Numbered from the stretch's first letter, positions 17,058-26,119 are shown. The stretch: 64,000 nucleotides of DNA from Gemmatales bacterium (GCA_026004675.1 BPJP01000001.1:372001-436000), one strand, 5' to 3'. The notes: generated from the letters alone by a model not told the origin. Numbers and translations: made by a program.

Positions 17058-18335
17058 ATGCGGATTTGTCTATTCGAAGACCACGCTGTCGAACTGCTGG
17101 AACCCCTTAGCCTCACTCGCCCAGCTTTCGAATTGCTGTGCGGCCAATCATCTCTGGCAGCCAAACAATGCCGCTATTTCGCACCGTGCGAAGCGGGGGT
17201 GTTGATCCGCCCCTATCTGACCGAGTGCTATCGCCTCATGCATCCACGCACTCGAGTGAACGATCTCAAGTGGCTGCGAAGCGCCCCCGTCGTGCTGGTC
17301 AACGCACGTTGGCTGCCGCCGGCCACGCCGTTGACCGATTTGCCCAGCCCGGTTGTCGGCATGGTCGGCGATGAGGTCGCTTATGCGGTCGTCGCACCCG
17401 ACCGCCTTCTGTACTGTTCCGAGAACACCATCGACGAATGCCTGCTTATCTGGAAACGAACATTGCCGCATCGGCAGGCCGGTGGCAAACTCCTTTCCTA
17501 TCTCTGGGAATTTGTCGACGCGAATGGCGACCAACTCGTGAACGACTTCGAATCGACACCGTTCGCCGTTGGCGCCGCCTCGCCGGAGCACATTGCCGTC
17601 GTTGGATCGCGGCACCGGCTGCGAGTCGATCCCACCGCCCAAGTCGAGCCATTGGTCGTGGCGGATACGGCCAATGGCCCAGTGGTTATCGACGCCGAAG
17701 CCAAGGTCTCGGCTTTCAGCCGGCTTGAAGGGCCGTGCTACATCGGACCGGGGTCGCACGTTTTGGGAGCCAAAATCCGAGCCGGCACCACGATTGGACC
17801 CGATTGCCGGATCGGCGGCGAAGTCGAAGCCAGTATCATTCAAGGCCATTCCAACAAATATCATGACGGCTTTCTGGGGCATAGCTATTTGGGAGAGTGG
17901 ATCAATCTGGGCGCTGGAACCAACAACAGCGACCTGAGAAACGACTACGGTCCGGTCTCCGTCCACGTCAACGGCGCCGTCGTCAATACCGGCCAGCGCA
18001 AGGTTGGTTGTTTCATGGGGGATCATACCAAGACGGGACTGGGCACGCTCCTGAACACGGGTTCGAACGTCGGTGTGAGTTGCAACCTGCTGCCGACCGG
18101 TTACCTTCTGCCGAAATTTCTTCCTTCCTTTACGACCTGGTGGAACGGCGAATGGCGTGAAGTCACGGACATGAATCGCGTTATTGAGACTGCCCGCACG
18201 GTGATGCAGCGCCGCGGGCGGACGCTCTGCGAAGCTGACGAACGCCTTTTTCAAGCGGTTTACGCCAAGACCAGCGCCATCCGCGAAAGGGCTCGCCGCG
18301 ACGCCGAACAACGCCGACTGCGTCGCAGTGCCTGA
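17058..18335 (+). CDS. GlmU-like sugar nucleotidyltransferase/left-handed beta-helix protein
   Basis: The 425-residue protein looks like a member of the GlmU-related putative nucleotidyltransferase group. The N-terminal part (about 1-180) lacks the classical GlmU pyrophosphorylase signature but has MRICLFEDHAVELLEPLSLTRP, characteristic of this group. From about 195 it has hexapeptide-type repeats (VVIDAEAKVSAFSRLEGPCYIGPGS, IRAGTTIGPDCRIGGEVE) that fold as a left-handed beta-helix. The motif GTNNSDLRNDYGPV near 290 and a C-terminal GEWREVTDMNRV helix complete it. A role in sugar-nucleotide or cell-envelope synthesis is likely; the substrate is not known. Confidence 0.82.
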   Translation: MRICLFEDHAVELLEPLSLTRPAFELLCGQSSLAAKQCRYFAPCEAGVLIRPYLTECYRLMHPRTRVNDLKWLRSAPVVLVNARWLPPATPLTDLPSPVVGMVGDEVAYAVVAPDRLLYCSENTIDECLLIWKRTLPHRQAGGKLLSYLWEFVDANGDQLVNDFESTPFAVGAASPEHIAVVGSRHRLRVDPTAQVEPLVVADTANGPVVIDAEAKVSAFSRLEGPCYIGPGSHVLGAKIRAGTTIGPDCRIGGEVEASIIQGHSNKYHDGFLGHSYLGEWINLGAGTNNSDLRNDYGPVSVHVNGAVVNTGQRKVGCFMGDHTKTGLGTLLNTGSNVGVSCNLLPTGYLLPKFLPSFTTWWNGEWREVTDMNRVIETARTVMQRRGRTLCEADERLFQAVYAKTSAIRERARRDAEQRRLRRSA

Positions 18336-18482
18336 AACACTGAGTCTCCGTCTCAATACTTTATAAAATCCTACCAAAATCAGAAAAATGCGAGTGATTC
18401 GCCTTTCTCGTGCGCCGATCACCTTCTAAAAAGAAAGTGTTCCTCTGTGGCTGCAACCGTTTCTGGTGTTCAGGAGACAGTC

Positions 18483-18962
18483 ATGAAAGGCGATCCACAA
18501 ATCATCGACGCGCTCAATCGCGCTTTGACTATCGAATTGACCGCCATCAACCAGTACTTCATCCATGCGAAAATGCAAGAGAATTGGGGCTATCTCAAAC
18601 TCGCCAAACACCAATACGAAGAATCGATGGGCGAGATGAAACACGCCGAAAAACTCATCGAACGCATTCTCTTTCTAGAGGGCGTTCCCGAAATCGCCCG
18701 CTACGATGTCATCCGCGTCGGCACCAGTGTCAAAGAACAATTCGAAAATGACCTCAAGCTCGAACTGAGCGGCGCCAAAACCTACAACGAAGCCATCGCG
18801 CTCTGCGTGCAAAAGCAAGAGTCCGGAAGCCGAGAACTGTTCGAACATCTCCTCGTCGATACCGAGGAGCACATCGACTGGCTGGAAACCCAGTTGCATA
18901 TCATCAACGAAGTCGGCATCCAACATTACTTGGCGCAGCAGATGGGCCATTCCGAGTCATAG
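18483..18962 (+). CDS. bfr: Bacterioferritin
   Basis: The 159-residue protein has the length and sequence of bacterioferritin, an iron store whose 24 subunits form a haem-bearing cage. By count from ATG 18483, Met52 (EMKHA) fits the haem ligand. E18, E51, H54, E94 and H130 fit the di-iron site, but residue 127, normally Glu, is Thr (DTEEHID), so the ferroxidase site may be altered or the motif register shifted. CAGGAGACAG precedes the ATG; an earlier methionine at 18447 lacks a site. A TATAAA-like -10 may lie near 18361. Convergent with the Tat-exported gene beyond the hairpin at 19108. Confidence 0.92.
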   Translation: MKGDPQIIDALNRALTIELTAINQYFIHAKMQENWGYLKLAKHQYEESMGEMKHAEKLIERILFLEGVPEIARYDVIRVGTSVKEQFENDLKLELSGAKTYNEAIALCVQKQESGSRELFEHLLVDTEEHIDWLETQLHIINEVGIQHYLAQQMGHSES

Positions 18963-19107
18963 ACTGCCCGTGCGCGGTGACGCCTTCGAGTCGACCGGCG
19001 GCTACCACCTGGTGGCTTGACATCGGCCATCCGATCGTTACCCACCAAAGCGGCCATTTGTCATTCGCAAGGCAACGCTAGTCGAACCCTTTGAACGGTA
19101 AGTGTGC

Positions 19108-19140
19108 GAGCTACCCGGAGGCTATGCCTCCGGATAGCTC
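19108..19140. terminator. Hairpin between convergent genes
   Basis: GAGCTACCCGGAGGC (19108-19122) pairs with GCCTCCGGATAGCTC (19126-19140) with one C-A mismatch and a three-base loop. It lies between the stops of bfr and the next minus-strand gene, so it could terminate both, though no T-tract follows. Confidence 0.5.
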
Positions 19141-19164
19141 GTCTGATCGTGCGACGGCGTATTT

Positions 19165-20034
19165 TTACTTGACAAAGCGTTTGGCTTCTTGCGTGAGCCA
19201 GGAATCTTCGTCACCTTTGGCAAGCTCGTGGACAATGCTCTTGGCTTCCTTGGTCCCAACTGATACCAGCAGGGTGAGGGCACGTTTCGCTTGCGCCACT
19301 GGTCCGGTGGACAACTCTTTAATCAGCGCTTCCAGGCGTTTTTTCTGCTCGAGCGACGCCGGCGAGGCTTGGGCTTTCATCAGCATGCCGACTACGGCCG
19401 GCCCCAAGGCCCTCAGCTGCCTGGTTGCCTGGTCGCGTTTTTGGAAAGAATTGCTGTCCAAATCGCGAATTAGGTTTTCGACTTTCTGGCGTTCAGGCGG
19501 ACGTTGGGGCTTGAGCTTCTTCTTCAAAAACGGCACCCCTTGTTTCGCCATGTAGATAGTCTGGTAGCCCTGCTGATACAGCTTGTCATCGGCTAGTTGT
19601 TGCCAGGCTTGTTCTAAAACTTTTTCAGGAACGTCGACCGACGCGGGTTTCACTGTCCGAGCGGCTCCCTCTTCACCCACTGCCTGGGTTGTAATCCGTC
19701 CCCCCTGTTCATTCAGCGCACGGGTTCTTGCTCCTCCCTCCTCTCCGACAGCTTTGGTTGTTCTGCCGCCTCCTTGTTCGCCCAAAGCCAAGGTCGCCTG
19801 ACCACCCTCCTCGCCGAGAGCCAAGGTAGTGGCTTGGATAGGCGGCCTTCTGCCTCCTTCTTCGCCAACTGCCTCCGTCGTCGGCTTGACGCGCGCTTGA
19901 GCGAGTGCTGCCGACTGGATGCCAACCAAACCCGCTGTGCCAAGCAGCATCTGCCCCAGAGCTGCCCGTCTCGTCGGCACATGCGCATCTCTGTTTCCGG
20001 CAGGTACAATCAGACCGTCGAATGGATGTTGCAT
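19165..20034 (-). CDS. Tat-exported protein with TTxxxxEE repeats and a C-terminal HEAT-like domain
   Basis: The 289-residue protein has three parts. Residues 20-46 form a twin-arginine signal (TRRAALGQMLLGTAGLVGI). Residues 52-122 hold six tandem units; four match TTxxxxEE exactly (TTEAVGEE 52-59, TTLALGEE 69-76, TTKAVGEE 92-99, TTQAVGEE 115-122) and two are degenerate (TLALGEQ at 81-87, TRALNEQ at 104-110). Residues 130-289 are helical and resemble the HEAT-like FAVRExAxRxLxALG module common in Gemmata proteins (SFQKRDQATRQLRALG). The motif is that of plesiocin-type graspetide cores, whose Thr and Glu side chains are joined by ATP-grasp ligases. No ATP-grasp gene is nearby, so this is a resemblance, not a function. 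ATG 20034 has AAGGA eight bases upstream; the longer frame up to 20163 looks spurious. Confidence 0.8.
   Translation of the reverse strand: MQHPFDGLIVPAGNRDAHVPTRRAALGQMLLGTAGLVGIQSAALAQARVKPTTEAVGEEGGRRPPIQATTLALGEEGGQATLALGEQGGGRTTKAVGEEGGARTRALNEQGGRITTQAVGEEGAARTVKPASVDVPEKVLEQAWQQLADDKLYQQGYQTIYMAKQGVPFLKKKLKPQRPPERQKVENLIRDLDSNSFQKRDQATRQLRALGPAVVGMLMKAQASPASLEQKKRLEALIKELSTGPVAQAKRALTLLVSVGTKEAKSIVHELAKGDEDSWLTQEAKRFVK
19669..19881 (-). repeat. Coding tandem repeats, TTxxxxEE units
   Basis: Six imperfect units encode residues 52-122 of the Tat-exported protein. Their spacing is 17, then 11, 12, 11 and 12 residues, so units 2-6 share a period of 11-12 residues. Confidence 0.85.
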
Positions 20035-20174
20035 GCTGTGATTCCTTGTGAAAGAGTCGGGGATACAACCATCGCTTTGAAGACGATTGAGACGGCGAAA
20101 AAGATTGCCAAAAAACAAAGAATTCCCTAACCCTTTCGGAGATTGCCACATACATCCTCGCAACGACAGAAAAA

Positions 20175-21599
20175 ATGCCTATGGCTGGCGAACGATTCCT
20201 CGGCGTCACGGTGATGCCTGAGTATGTGCAGAACGAAGGTATCGACGCGGTGCTGCACCATCTCGAGCGGATGGGGGCAACGGCGGTTGCGACTTCCCCC
20301 TATGTCATGGTGGCAGCGGATGCCCATACAGGTAGTCGAGAACCGCCTGACGATGCCGGCGCTGGTAACGTTCGCCTGCTCGATCGGCCATTGTGGGGCA
20401 AGCATGAATTGTTTGTGCGCACTGCCCCTGCTTTTACGCCCAATCCCGGTTTCTACAAAGATTTGGTTTATCAGCCACCACCAGTGTCGGAGCTGACGTT
20501 CAAGCAAGGCCCGATTGTCCATGACTTCATCGCTGCTGCGAAACGGGAAGGAATGAAAGTCTATTTGCAGATTCAGGCTGCCATCCCTCCGGGCTATCGC
20601 GTTCAGTTCGGCGGTCCGATCGAGGCTGACCAGCCTCGGCTTCCTGACGGTTCGGTCTTGACCAGACGTTTAGCGAAAAATGGCAGTCTCGCCAGTCCAA
20701 GCATTCGCGCCTACACGGAGGCGTTGATCCGCGATCTGGTTTTTGCCTACCCCGATATTGACGGCATTCGCGTCGACTGGCCCGAAGATCCTCCGTATCT
20801 TTTCGACGATATTTTCGTCGATTTCAGCGAACATGCCCGCGCCTGTGCCCGGCGCCTCGGTTTCGATTTCGAGCGCATGCGCCAGGATGTGGCCTCGCTG
20901 TACCAGTTCTTTCACGGGAAGATCACCAATGCCCATCTGCAAGCGTGGTTGGAAGAAGATGGCGGCAGATATCATCTGATTCGTCAGCTGGCAAACTTCC
21001 CAGGCGTTTCCGATTGGCTGCGCTTCAAGGCCGTTGTCGTCGAGGAATTGCTGGAAGGGTTTCGCCAGGCATTGACGCAAGCAGGGGGAGACAAGGAATT
21101 GATGCCCAATGCTTTTCCGCCTCCTTTCTCGATCGTCTCGGGTATGGATTACGCGAGGGTTGCTCGTCTTTGCTCGGCTATCAGTGTGAAACTCTACACC
21201 ATGCACTGGCCTATGATCCTTCGCTTTTACGGCGAAGCAATTTTGCAGGCCAACCGCGACATCGACGAAAACCTTCTCGTCAATTGTCTAGTGCGTTGGC
21301 TCGACATCGCCGACGACGATGGCCTGCCATCCCTCGCCGACTACGCCTATCCGCAGCCGGATCAGGTCCATCCTGTCGGGCTGAAAGCCCAGGAGCGAAA
21401 GCTGCGGCAAGCGCAACGCGACGCGGGACAGACGCCGATCCTGGCTCTGGTGCATCCCTACGGCAGGGCTGACGACTTCCGCCGCCGGTTGCAGATAGTT
21501 GCCGAGGTCGCCCGGCATGGCCTGTGGATCAATCGGTATGGCTATTTAAGCGAAGAAAAGATGCAAATCGTTGCCGACGTGCTTCGAACAAGATCATAG
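20175..21599 (+). CDS. Predicted TIM-barrel (glycoside-hydrolase-like) protein
   Basis: The 474-residue protein has the alternating beta-alpha pattern of a TIM barrel with acidic residues at strand ends: IDGIRVDWPEDPP near 190, a possible catalytic Asp or Glu region, and DYARVARLCSAISVKLYTMHWPM near 330. The beginning (GVTVMPEYVQNEGIDAVLHHLERMGATAVATSP) resembles the first strands of glycosidase-like or family-10-like planctomycete proteins. I cannot assign a family or substrate. No signal peptide is seen, so it is probably cytoplasmic. There is no clear Shine-Dalgarno at ATG 20175; ATG 20181 is an alternative. Divergent from the TTxxxxEE gene, 140 bases away. Confidence 0.65.
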   Translation: MPMAGERFLGVTVMPEYVQNEGIDAVLHHLERMGATAVATSPYVMVAADAHTGSREPPDDAGAGNVRLLDRPLWGKHELFVRTAPAFTPNPGFYKDLVYQPPPVSELTFKQGPIVHDFIAAAKREGMKVYLQIQAAIPPGYRVQFGGPIEADQPRLPDGSVLTRRLAKNGSLASPSIRAYTEALIRDLVFAYPDIDGIRVDWPEDPPYLFDDIFVDFSEHARACARRLGFDFERMRQDVASLYQFFHGKITNAHLQAWLEEDGGRYHLIRQLANFPGVSDWLRFKAVVVEELLEGFRQALTQAGGDKELMPNAFPPPFSIVSGMDYARVARLCSAISVKLYTMHWPMILRFYGEAILQANRDIDENLLVNCLVRWLDIADDDGLPSLADYAYPQPDQVHPVGLKAQERKLRQAQRDAGQTPILALVHPYGRADDFRRRLQIVAEVARHGLWINRYGYLSEEKMQIVADVLRTRS

Positions 21600-21624
21600 A
21601 GGGTCCGGGGCAAACCAGTCATTT

Positions 21625-21652
21625 TTGACAACCGGATCGCACAAGCTACAAT
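21625..21652 (+). promoter_or_regulatory. Strong sigma-70 promoter for the trypsin-like protease
   Basis: A perfect TTGACA (21625-21630) and TACAAT (21647-21652) are separated by 16 bases. Transcription should start near 21659, about 27 bases before the ATG. Confidence 0.65.
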
Positions 21653-21685
21653 TGAACAGGTCCGTCACCTGGTTCGAGGCCAACG

Positions 21686-22396
21686 ATGAAGTCGCTGCGC
21701 ATGTTTCTCTTGTTTCCTTTGGCGTTCGCCATTCTCCTGTTGAGGGTCGAGCCGGCGAGTGCTGACTGGAAAGACGTCGTGTTGCGGCCGGTTTTTTACA
21801 CGAAGAACGAGATCGCTTTTCCTGGAACTGCCTTTATCATTAAAGATGGTTCAGGCAACTACTACGCTCTGACGGCGGCCCATCTCCTCGACGACAAGCA
21901 ATGGGAACAAGTCCAACGCGTTGATTTTTTCACCATGCAAGGAAAGCTGGTCGCACGCGCAGTCGGCCAGCCGGTTTATCGTGGCCGGCAGTATGAATAC
22001 AGGCCATTGAAGAAGGACGGCGCGCCGCGCGATCCGACAAAGGATCTCGTCATCTTTCGGGTCAAGATCGTCGGCACCGTGAAGCCTTTGACGCTTGCTC
22101 CCGATAACGTTGTGACCAAACCGGGAGAACGAGTCTGGGTCGTCGGCCGCCACCACAAACAGGGGTTGGGCACCGACAAGTTATACCGTGCCGTCATGCT
22201 CGAAACCGACCGCCACGCCTATTTCATCAGCTTGACGGATAAATTCGACGGCCACGGCTTCAGCGGCGGCCCAATCGTCAATTCGAAATCCCAGGTGATC
22301 GGCAATGTCATCGCAGGAAACAAAGAACTGATTCTCGGGGCTTCGGCCGCCGCGTTGCGTGCCAGGCTGCGACAGCACGGAATCTTTCCGAAATAG
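21686..22396 (+). CDS. Secreted trypsin-like (chymotrypsin-fold) protease
   Basis: The 236-residue protein starts with a Sec signal (MFLLFPLAFAILLLRVEPASA, cut after about residue 26). The mature part shows the chymotrypsin-fold triad: His66 in LTAAH, Asp120 in KDLVIF, and Ser193 in GFSGGPI. There is no PDZ domain, unlike DegP/HtrA, and the protein is short, so it may be a simple periplasmic protease or regulator. A near-consensus promoter lies directly upstream, suggesting constitutive expression. The 305-base gap after it holds no clear gene (see the weak frame at 22511). Confidence 0.85.
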   Translation: MKSLRMFLLFPLAFAILLLRVEPASADWKDVVLRPVFYTKNEIAFPGTAFIIKDGSGNYYALTAAHLLDDKQWEQVQRVDFFTMQGKLVARAVGQPVYRGRQYEYRPLKKDGAPRDPTKDLVIFRVKIVGTVKPLTLAPDNVVTKPGERVWVVGRHHKQGLGTDKLYRAVMLETDRHAYFISLTDKFDGHGFSGGPIVNSKSQVIGNVIAGNKELILGASAAALRARLRQHGIFPK

Positions 22397-22510
22397 TCGG
22401 CCTCGTTTCGGCCCATCGGCTCTTACTCTGACCACAAAACAACTAAGCCTTTTATTTTCCAGCTCCAGCAGTCGACTTTCTCCGCGTCGGCGAACTGCGA
22501 TGGTAGCGGC

Positions 22511-22657
22511 TCAGTCAGATCGGCCAGCGCGCCTTGCATGCCATAAGACCACGATTTTTGTCTCGTTGCGCACGAGTGCGATGACTACAATGCCGGGGAA
22601 AGTCGCTGCGACATGCTGACGAAGCAATTCTTTGTCAGCGTCGAAAGCCGAAACCAT
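22511..22657 (-). CDS. Possible small protein, low confidence
   Basis: A 48-codon frame in the gap 22397-22701 encodes a plausible but unknown sequence (DKELLRQHVAATF, then VVIALVRNETKIVVLW) with AAGAGC a few bases before the ATG. It ends abruptly, so it may be a fragment of a degraded gene. The rest of the gap shows nothing recognisable. Confidence 0.22.
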   Translation of the reverse strand: MVSAFDADKELLRQHVAATFPGIVVIALVRNETKIVVLWHARRAGRSD

Positions 22658-22701
22658 TTTCAGCTCTTTTGATATATGCTGCGAATAGGGGAGAATGAAC
22701 G

Positions 22702-23895
22702 ATGGCAGTCAATGAACCGCTCAACCGGAAACTGCGCATGGGGCTTGTCGGTGGTGGTCAGGGCGCGTTTATCGGCCGGGTGCACGTTACCGCGGCTATT
22801 CTGGATAACCGAGCCGAACTCGTAGCCGGGGCTTTGTCTTCCGATCCGCAGAAAGCGAAAGCTTCCGCTCCCGATTACGACATCAAGCCGGAACGGGCTT
22901 ACGGCTCTTATCGGGAGATGGTAGAAGCCGAGTCGAAATTACCCGAGGACCAGCGCATCGACTTCGTTTCGATAGCCACGCCCAACCATACGCATTTCGA
23001 AATCGCCAAAGCGTTCGCCGAAGCCGGTTTCAACATCATGTGCGACAAGCCGTTGACCTTCGATCTGGCCCAGGCGGAAGAACTGGCGAAGATCGTCGAG
23101 AAAACCGGCGTCGTCTTTGCTGTGACGCACAACTACACGGGGTATCCGCTGGTCCGGCAGGCACGAGACATGGTGCGGAACGGCGAACTCGGCGAAATCA
23201 ACGCCATTCGCGCCTTCTATATCCAAGGGTGGCTCAGGCAACGCATCGAACTGCAAAACCAAAAACAAGCGAGCTGGCGGACAGACCCAACGAAATCCGG
23301 AGCGGCTGGTTGTTTCGGCGATATCGGGACGCATGCATACAACCTCGGTCGCTTCATCACGGGGTTGCTTCCCGATCAAATCTCCTGTCACCTGAAGACA
23401 TTTGCCGAGGGCCGACAGCTCGACGATTACGGGTCGGCCGTCATCCGCTATCAGAATGGCGCGCTGGGAACCGTAACCGCGTCGCAGATTTCGCATGGAC
23501 GGGAGAATGATCTGTGGATCGAAATCGACGGCACGAAAGGAGCGCTGGAATGGCATCAGGAGGAGCCGAATAAACTCATCTTTCGTGTCAATGGTCAACC
23601 GATCCGCGTCTACACCCGCGATCCGAATGCTCCTTTTGCTTCGGAAACGCACAAGGCGTCGTGTCGGCTTCCATCCGGCCATCCGGAGGCGTTTTTCGAG
23701 GCGTTCGCCAACATCTATACTGCCGCCTATGCCGACATGATCGCCCGTGCTACAAAGAAAACGTTCGACAGCAAGAATTCGTTGTACCCGAATGTGGCCG
23801 ACGGCGTCGATGGCATGAACTTCATTACCCAATGCGTCGCCAGTTCCAAGGAGAACGGTGCTTGGAAACCGCTAAAACATCCCCTGTGCCGCTGA
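22702..23895 (+). CDS. Gfo/Idh/MocA family oxidoreductase (cytoplasmic)
   Basis: The 397-residue enzyme has an N-terminal NAD(P)-binding Rossmann fold (MGLVGGGQGAFIGRVH, then FVSIATPNHTHFEIA) and a C-terminal alpha-beta substrate domain. The catalytic lysine motif is CDKP (MCDKPLTFDLAQAEE) rather than EKP; Lys remains. GCFGDIGTHAYNLGRF in the C-terminal domain is the usual GDxGxHxxD/N segment. There is no signal peptide, unlike its two relatives in this window. Sugar or inositol substrates are typical of the family but cannot be chosen here. The hypothetical gene starting 16 bases downstream is probably cotranscribed. Confidence 0.92.
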   Translation: MAVNEPLNRKLRMGLVGGGQGAFIGRVHVTAAILDNRAELVAGALSSDPQKAKASAPDYDIKPERAYGSYREMVEAESKLPEDQRIDFVSIATPNHTHFEIAKAFAEAGFNIMCDKPLTFDLAQAEELAKIVEKTGVVFAVTHNYTGYPLVRQARDMVRNGELGEINAIRAFYIQGWLRQRIELQNQKQASWRTDPTKSGAAGCFGDIGTHAYNLGRFITGLLPDQISCHLKTFAEGRQLDDYGSAVIRYQNGALGTVTASQISHGRENDLWIEIDGTKGALEWHQEEPNKLIFRVNGQPIRVYTRDPNAPFASETHKASCRLPSGHPEAFFEAFANIYTAAYADMIARATKKTFDSKNSLYPNVADGVDGMNFITQCVASSKENGAWKPLKHPLCR

Positions 23896-23911
23896 GAACG
23901 AGGCATGTGTC

Positions 23912-24499
23912 ATGACGCTCGGTGATTTGTTGGAGGCCGTTCGCTCCGCCTACGTCAAAGAATTTTACCGGGTGCTCCGCGACCAGCGGCGGACACCCAA
24001 CTCGTCGGTTTACATCGAACCGATTCGCCGGGCGGCGGATGATACGCCCTGGCGGGCGGGAGCCTTGCAACTGCCTTATCGCATGGATCTGGCCGTCTTC
24101 GTCGAGCGACGGGACTGGCACGTCGTCGAAATCTCCACGCCGCGAAAAGTCCAGTTCGCTCCTACGGGGACCGATTGGACCCCGAACATGCGAGTAACGT
24201 TTCAAGCGTTTTGCTGGGAAAAGTGTCCTGTTCGGCTGCACGGCAGGTTCGAGGGCGAACAGTGGTGGCCCGCCCTTGACTGGTTCAATCATTGGTTCGA
24301 CGAATTCGAAACCAAAGCAGCCTTGCAGAAAGACATCAAGGAGGTGGTCCATTCCATCTCCGACCCGGATGTTGACAGCGAATTTACATACCTCACCATC
24401 GACTTGGGATCGGCGCCAGTCAAATGTTTGGAAGAACTGCTCGATTCTTTTGAAAAGATGGGAACCGATCTCGTCGAAATCGGCTGGCAGCCCGACTAA
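23912..24499 (+). CDS. Protein of unknown function downstream of the oxidoreductase
   Basis: The 195-residue protein is soluble, with a mixed alpha-beta pattern and no signal peptide. It has an unusually high aromatic content near residues 110-130 (RFEGEQWWPALDWFNHWFDEFE). I do not recognise a family. It starts 16 bases after the oxidoreductase stop, so it is probably expressed with it. The next 255 bases show nothing notable. Confidence 0.7.
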   Translation: MTLGDLLEAVRSAYVKEFYRVLRDQRRTPNSSVYIEPIRRAADDTPWRAGALQLPYRMDLAVFVERRDWHVVEISTPRKVQFAPTGTDWTPNMRVTFQAFCWEKCPVRLHGRFEGEQWWPALDWFNHWFDEFETKAALQKDIKEVVHSISDPDVDSEFTYLTIDLGSAPVKCLEELLDSFEKMGTDLVEIGWQPD

Positions 24500-24754
24500 G
24501 AGCACAGGAGAATGCAGTTGGGTTTCTTGGGTGAGAGCCAGACTGCCAGAAATTGTTTGTTTGATGGGTCTCTCTTTCGCCGCGCCTCGTTTGCGACTCG
24601 CCCTTGTCCTTTTCCCACTAACATTCCGCCACGCGCACTGGCCGTAGCTTCATCTTCGCAATCAGAAGAAATGTCATGGCATTGAGGCACTGGTTCTTTT
24701 ACAATCTTATCCATCTTCTTCTTAGCCTACCTGAACTTCGACGGAGAAAGGTCC

Positions 24755-26071
24755 ATGAACGAGAGCACAAACCGAAAAGCCACGCGGCGTGATTTCTTGA
24801 AGACGTCGGCTGCCGTTACCGGAGCGGGGATCATTGGTCAATTCACCAATGTGCATGCGGCAGGTGACGACGTCATTCGCGTCGGTTTGATCGGTTGCGG
24901 GCGTGGTGGATCGGGCATTTCCGGAGGCGGTCGTGGCCGAGGCGCGGCGATGCAATGCATCAACGCCGGTCGAAACGTCGTCCTTTATGCCATGGCCGAC
25001 ATGTTTTCCGAGTATCTTCAATATACCCGGAAATACATCGCCGATCGCCATCCCGACAAAGTAGACGTCACCGACGATCGCTGTTTTGTCGGTTTCGACG
25101 CTTACAAGAAACTGCTGGCTATCAAGGAAATCGACGTTGTCATCCTCGCGACGCCGCCAGGATTCCGCCCGCAACACATCCGTGCGGCCGTCGATGCCGG
25201 CAAACACATCTTCGCTGAAAAACCGATCGCCGTCGATGCTCCCGGCGTGCGCACCGTCATGAAGGCTTGCGAAGATGCCAAAAGCAAGAAACTCTCCATC
25301 GTCTCCGGGCTTTGCTGGCGTTATCACCACGGTATGCGTGCCACTTTCGACCGCATTCTTTCGGGAGGCGTCGGCGACATCGTCACCTTGCAATGCACCT
25401 ACAACACCGGTGGTCTGTGGCATGTTCCCAGGCAAGAAGGATGGAGCGACATGGAATGGCAACTCCGCAACTGGCTCTATTTCACCTGGCTGTCAGGCGA
25501 CCATAACGTCGAGCAGCACATTCACAGCCTCGACAAAATGCTCTGGGCAATGAAAGATGAGCCTCCGGTCAAAGCGGTCGGCATGGGCGGCAGGCAAGTC
25601 CGAACCGATCCGGTTTTCGGCCACATTTTCGACCACCACAGTGTTGTTTACGAATATGCCAACGGCGTCAGGGTCTTTTCCAATTGCCGACAACAAGTCG
25701 GTTGCAAGAACGACATCAGTGATTTTGTCTTTGGCACCAAAGGCGTCTGCGACGTCATGCGGCATCGCATTCGAGGGGAAAAACCCTGGCATTATCAGCG
25801 CCCCAAGAAAAGCACCGACCGAGGCATGTATCAAAACGAACACGACGAATTGATTGCCAGCATCCGCGCCGGTAAACCCATCAATAACGGCGACTATATG
25901 TGCAAGAGCACCCTCATGGCCATCATGGGACGAATGGCTACATACACCGGCCAGGAAATCACCTGGGAAATGGCAATGAACTCGAAGGAAGACCTCATGC
26001 CCCAAAAACTCGAGTTCGGTCCGCTACCCGTTCCGCCTGTCGCCAAGCCGGGCATTACCAAATACTTCTAA
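24755..26071 (+). CDS. Gfo/Idh/MocA family oxidoreductase, Tat-exported
   Basis: The 438-residue protein has a twin-arginine signal (TRRDFLKTSAAVTGAGIIG, about 10-30) ending near VHAAGDD. The Rossmann fold follows with VGLIGCGRGG, an inserted glycine-rich loop (SGISGGGRGRGA), VVILATPPGFRPQ and the catalytic FAEKPIAVDAPG near 153. The C-terminal domain has GDHNVEQHIHSLDKMLWAM in the position of the GxHxxD motif. The two exported enzymes (this and the one at 13847) are related in layout but differ in details, so they may act on different sugars in the periplasm. A hairpin follows the stop. Confidence 0.92.
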   Translation: MNESTNRKATRRDFLKTSAAVTGAGIIGQFTNVHAAGDDVIRVGLIGCGRGGSGISGGGRGRGAAMQCINAGRNVVLYAMADMFSEYLQYTRKYIADRHPDKVDVTDDRCFVGFDAYKKLLAIKEIDVVILATPPGFRPQHIRAAVDAGKHIFAEKPIAVDAPGVRTVMKACEDAKSKKLSIVSGLCWRYHHGMRATFDRILSGGVGDIVTLQCTYNTGGLWHVPRQEGWSDMEWQLRNWLYFTWLSGDHNVEQHIHSLDKMLWAMKDEPPVKAVGMGGRQVRTDPVFGHIFDHHSVVYEYANGVRVFSNCRQQVGCKNDISDFVFGTKGVCDVMRHRIRGEKPWHYQRPKKSTDRGMYQNEHDELIASIRAGKPINNGDYMCKSTLMAIMGRMATYTGQEITWEMAMNSKEDLMPQKLEFGPLPVPPVAKPGITKYF

Positions 26072-26083
26072 CATGCATTCGAC

Positions 26084-26114
26084 AACTCCGGCGCGTTTTC
26101 GGCGCGCCGGAGTT
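26084..26114. terminator. Perfect 12-bp hairpin between convergent genes
   Basis: AACTCCGGCGCG (26084-26095) pairs with CGCGCCGGAGTT (26103-26114) across a seven-base loop. It lies between the stops at 26071 and 26120, so it can serve both strands, though no U-tract is visible. Confidence 0.65.
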
Positions 26115-26119
26115 CGCTG

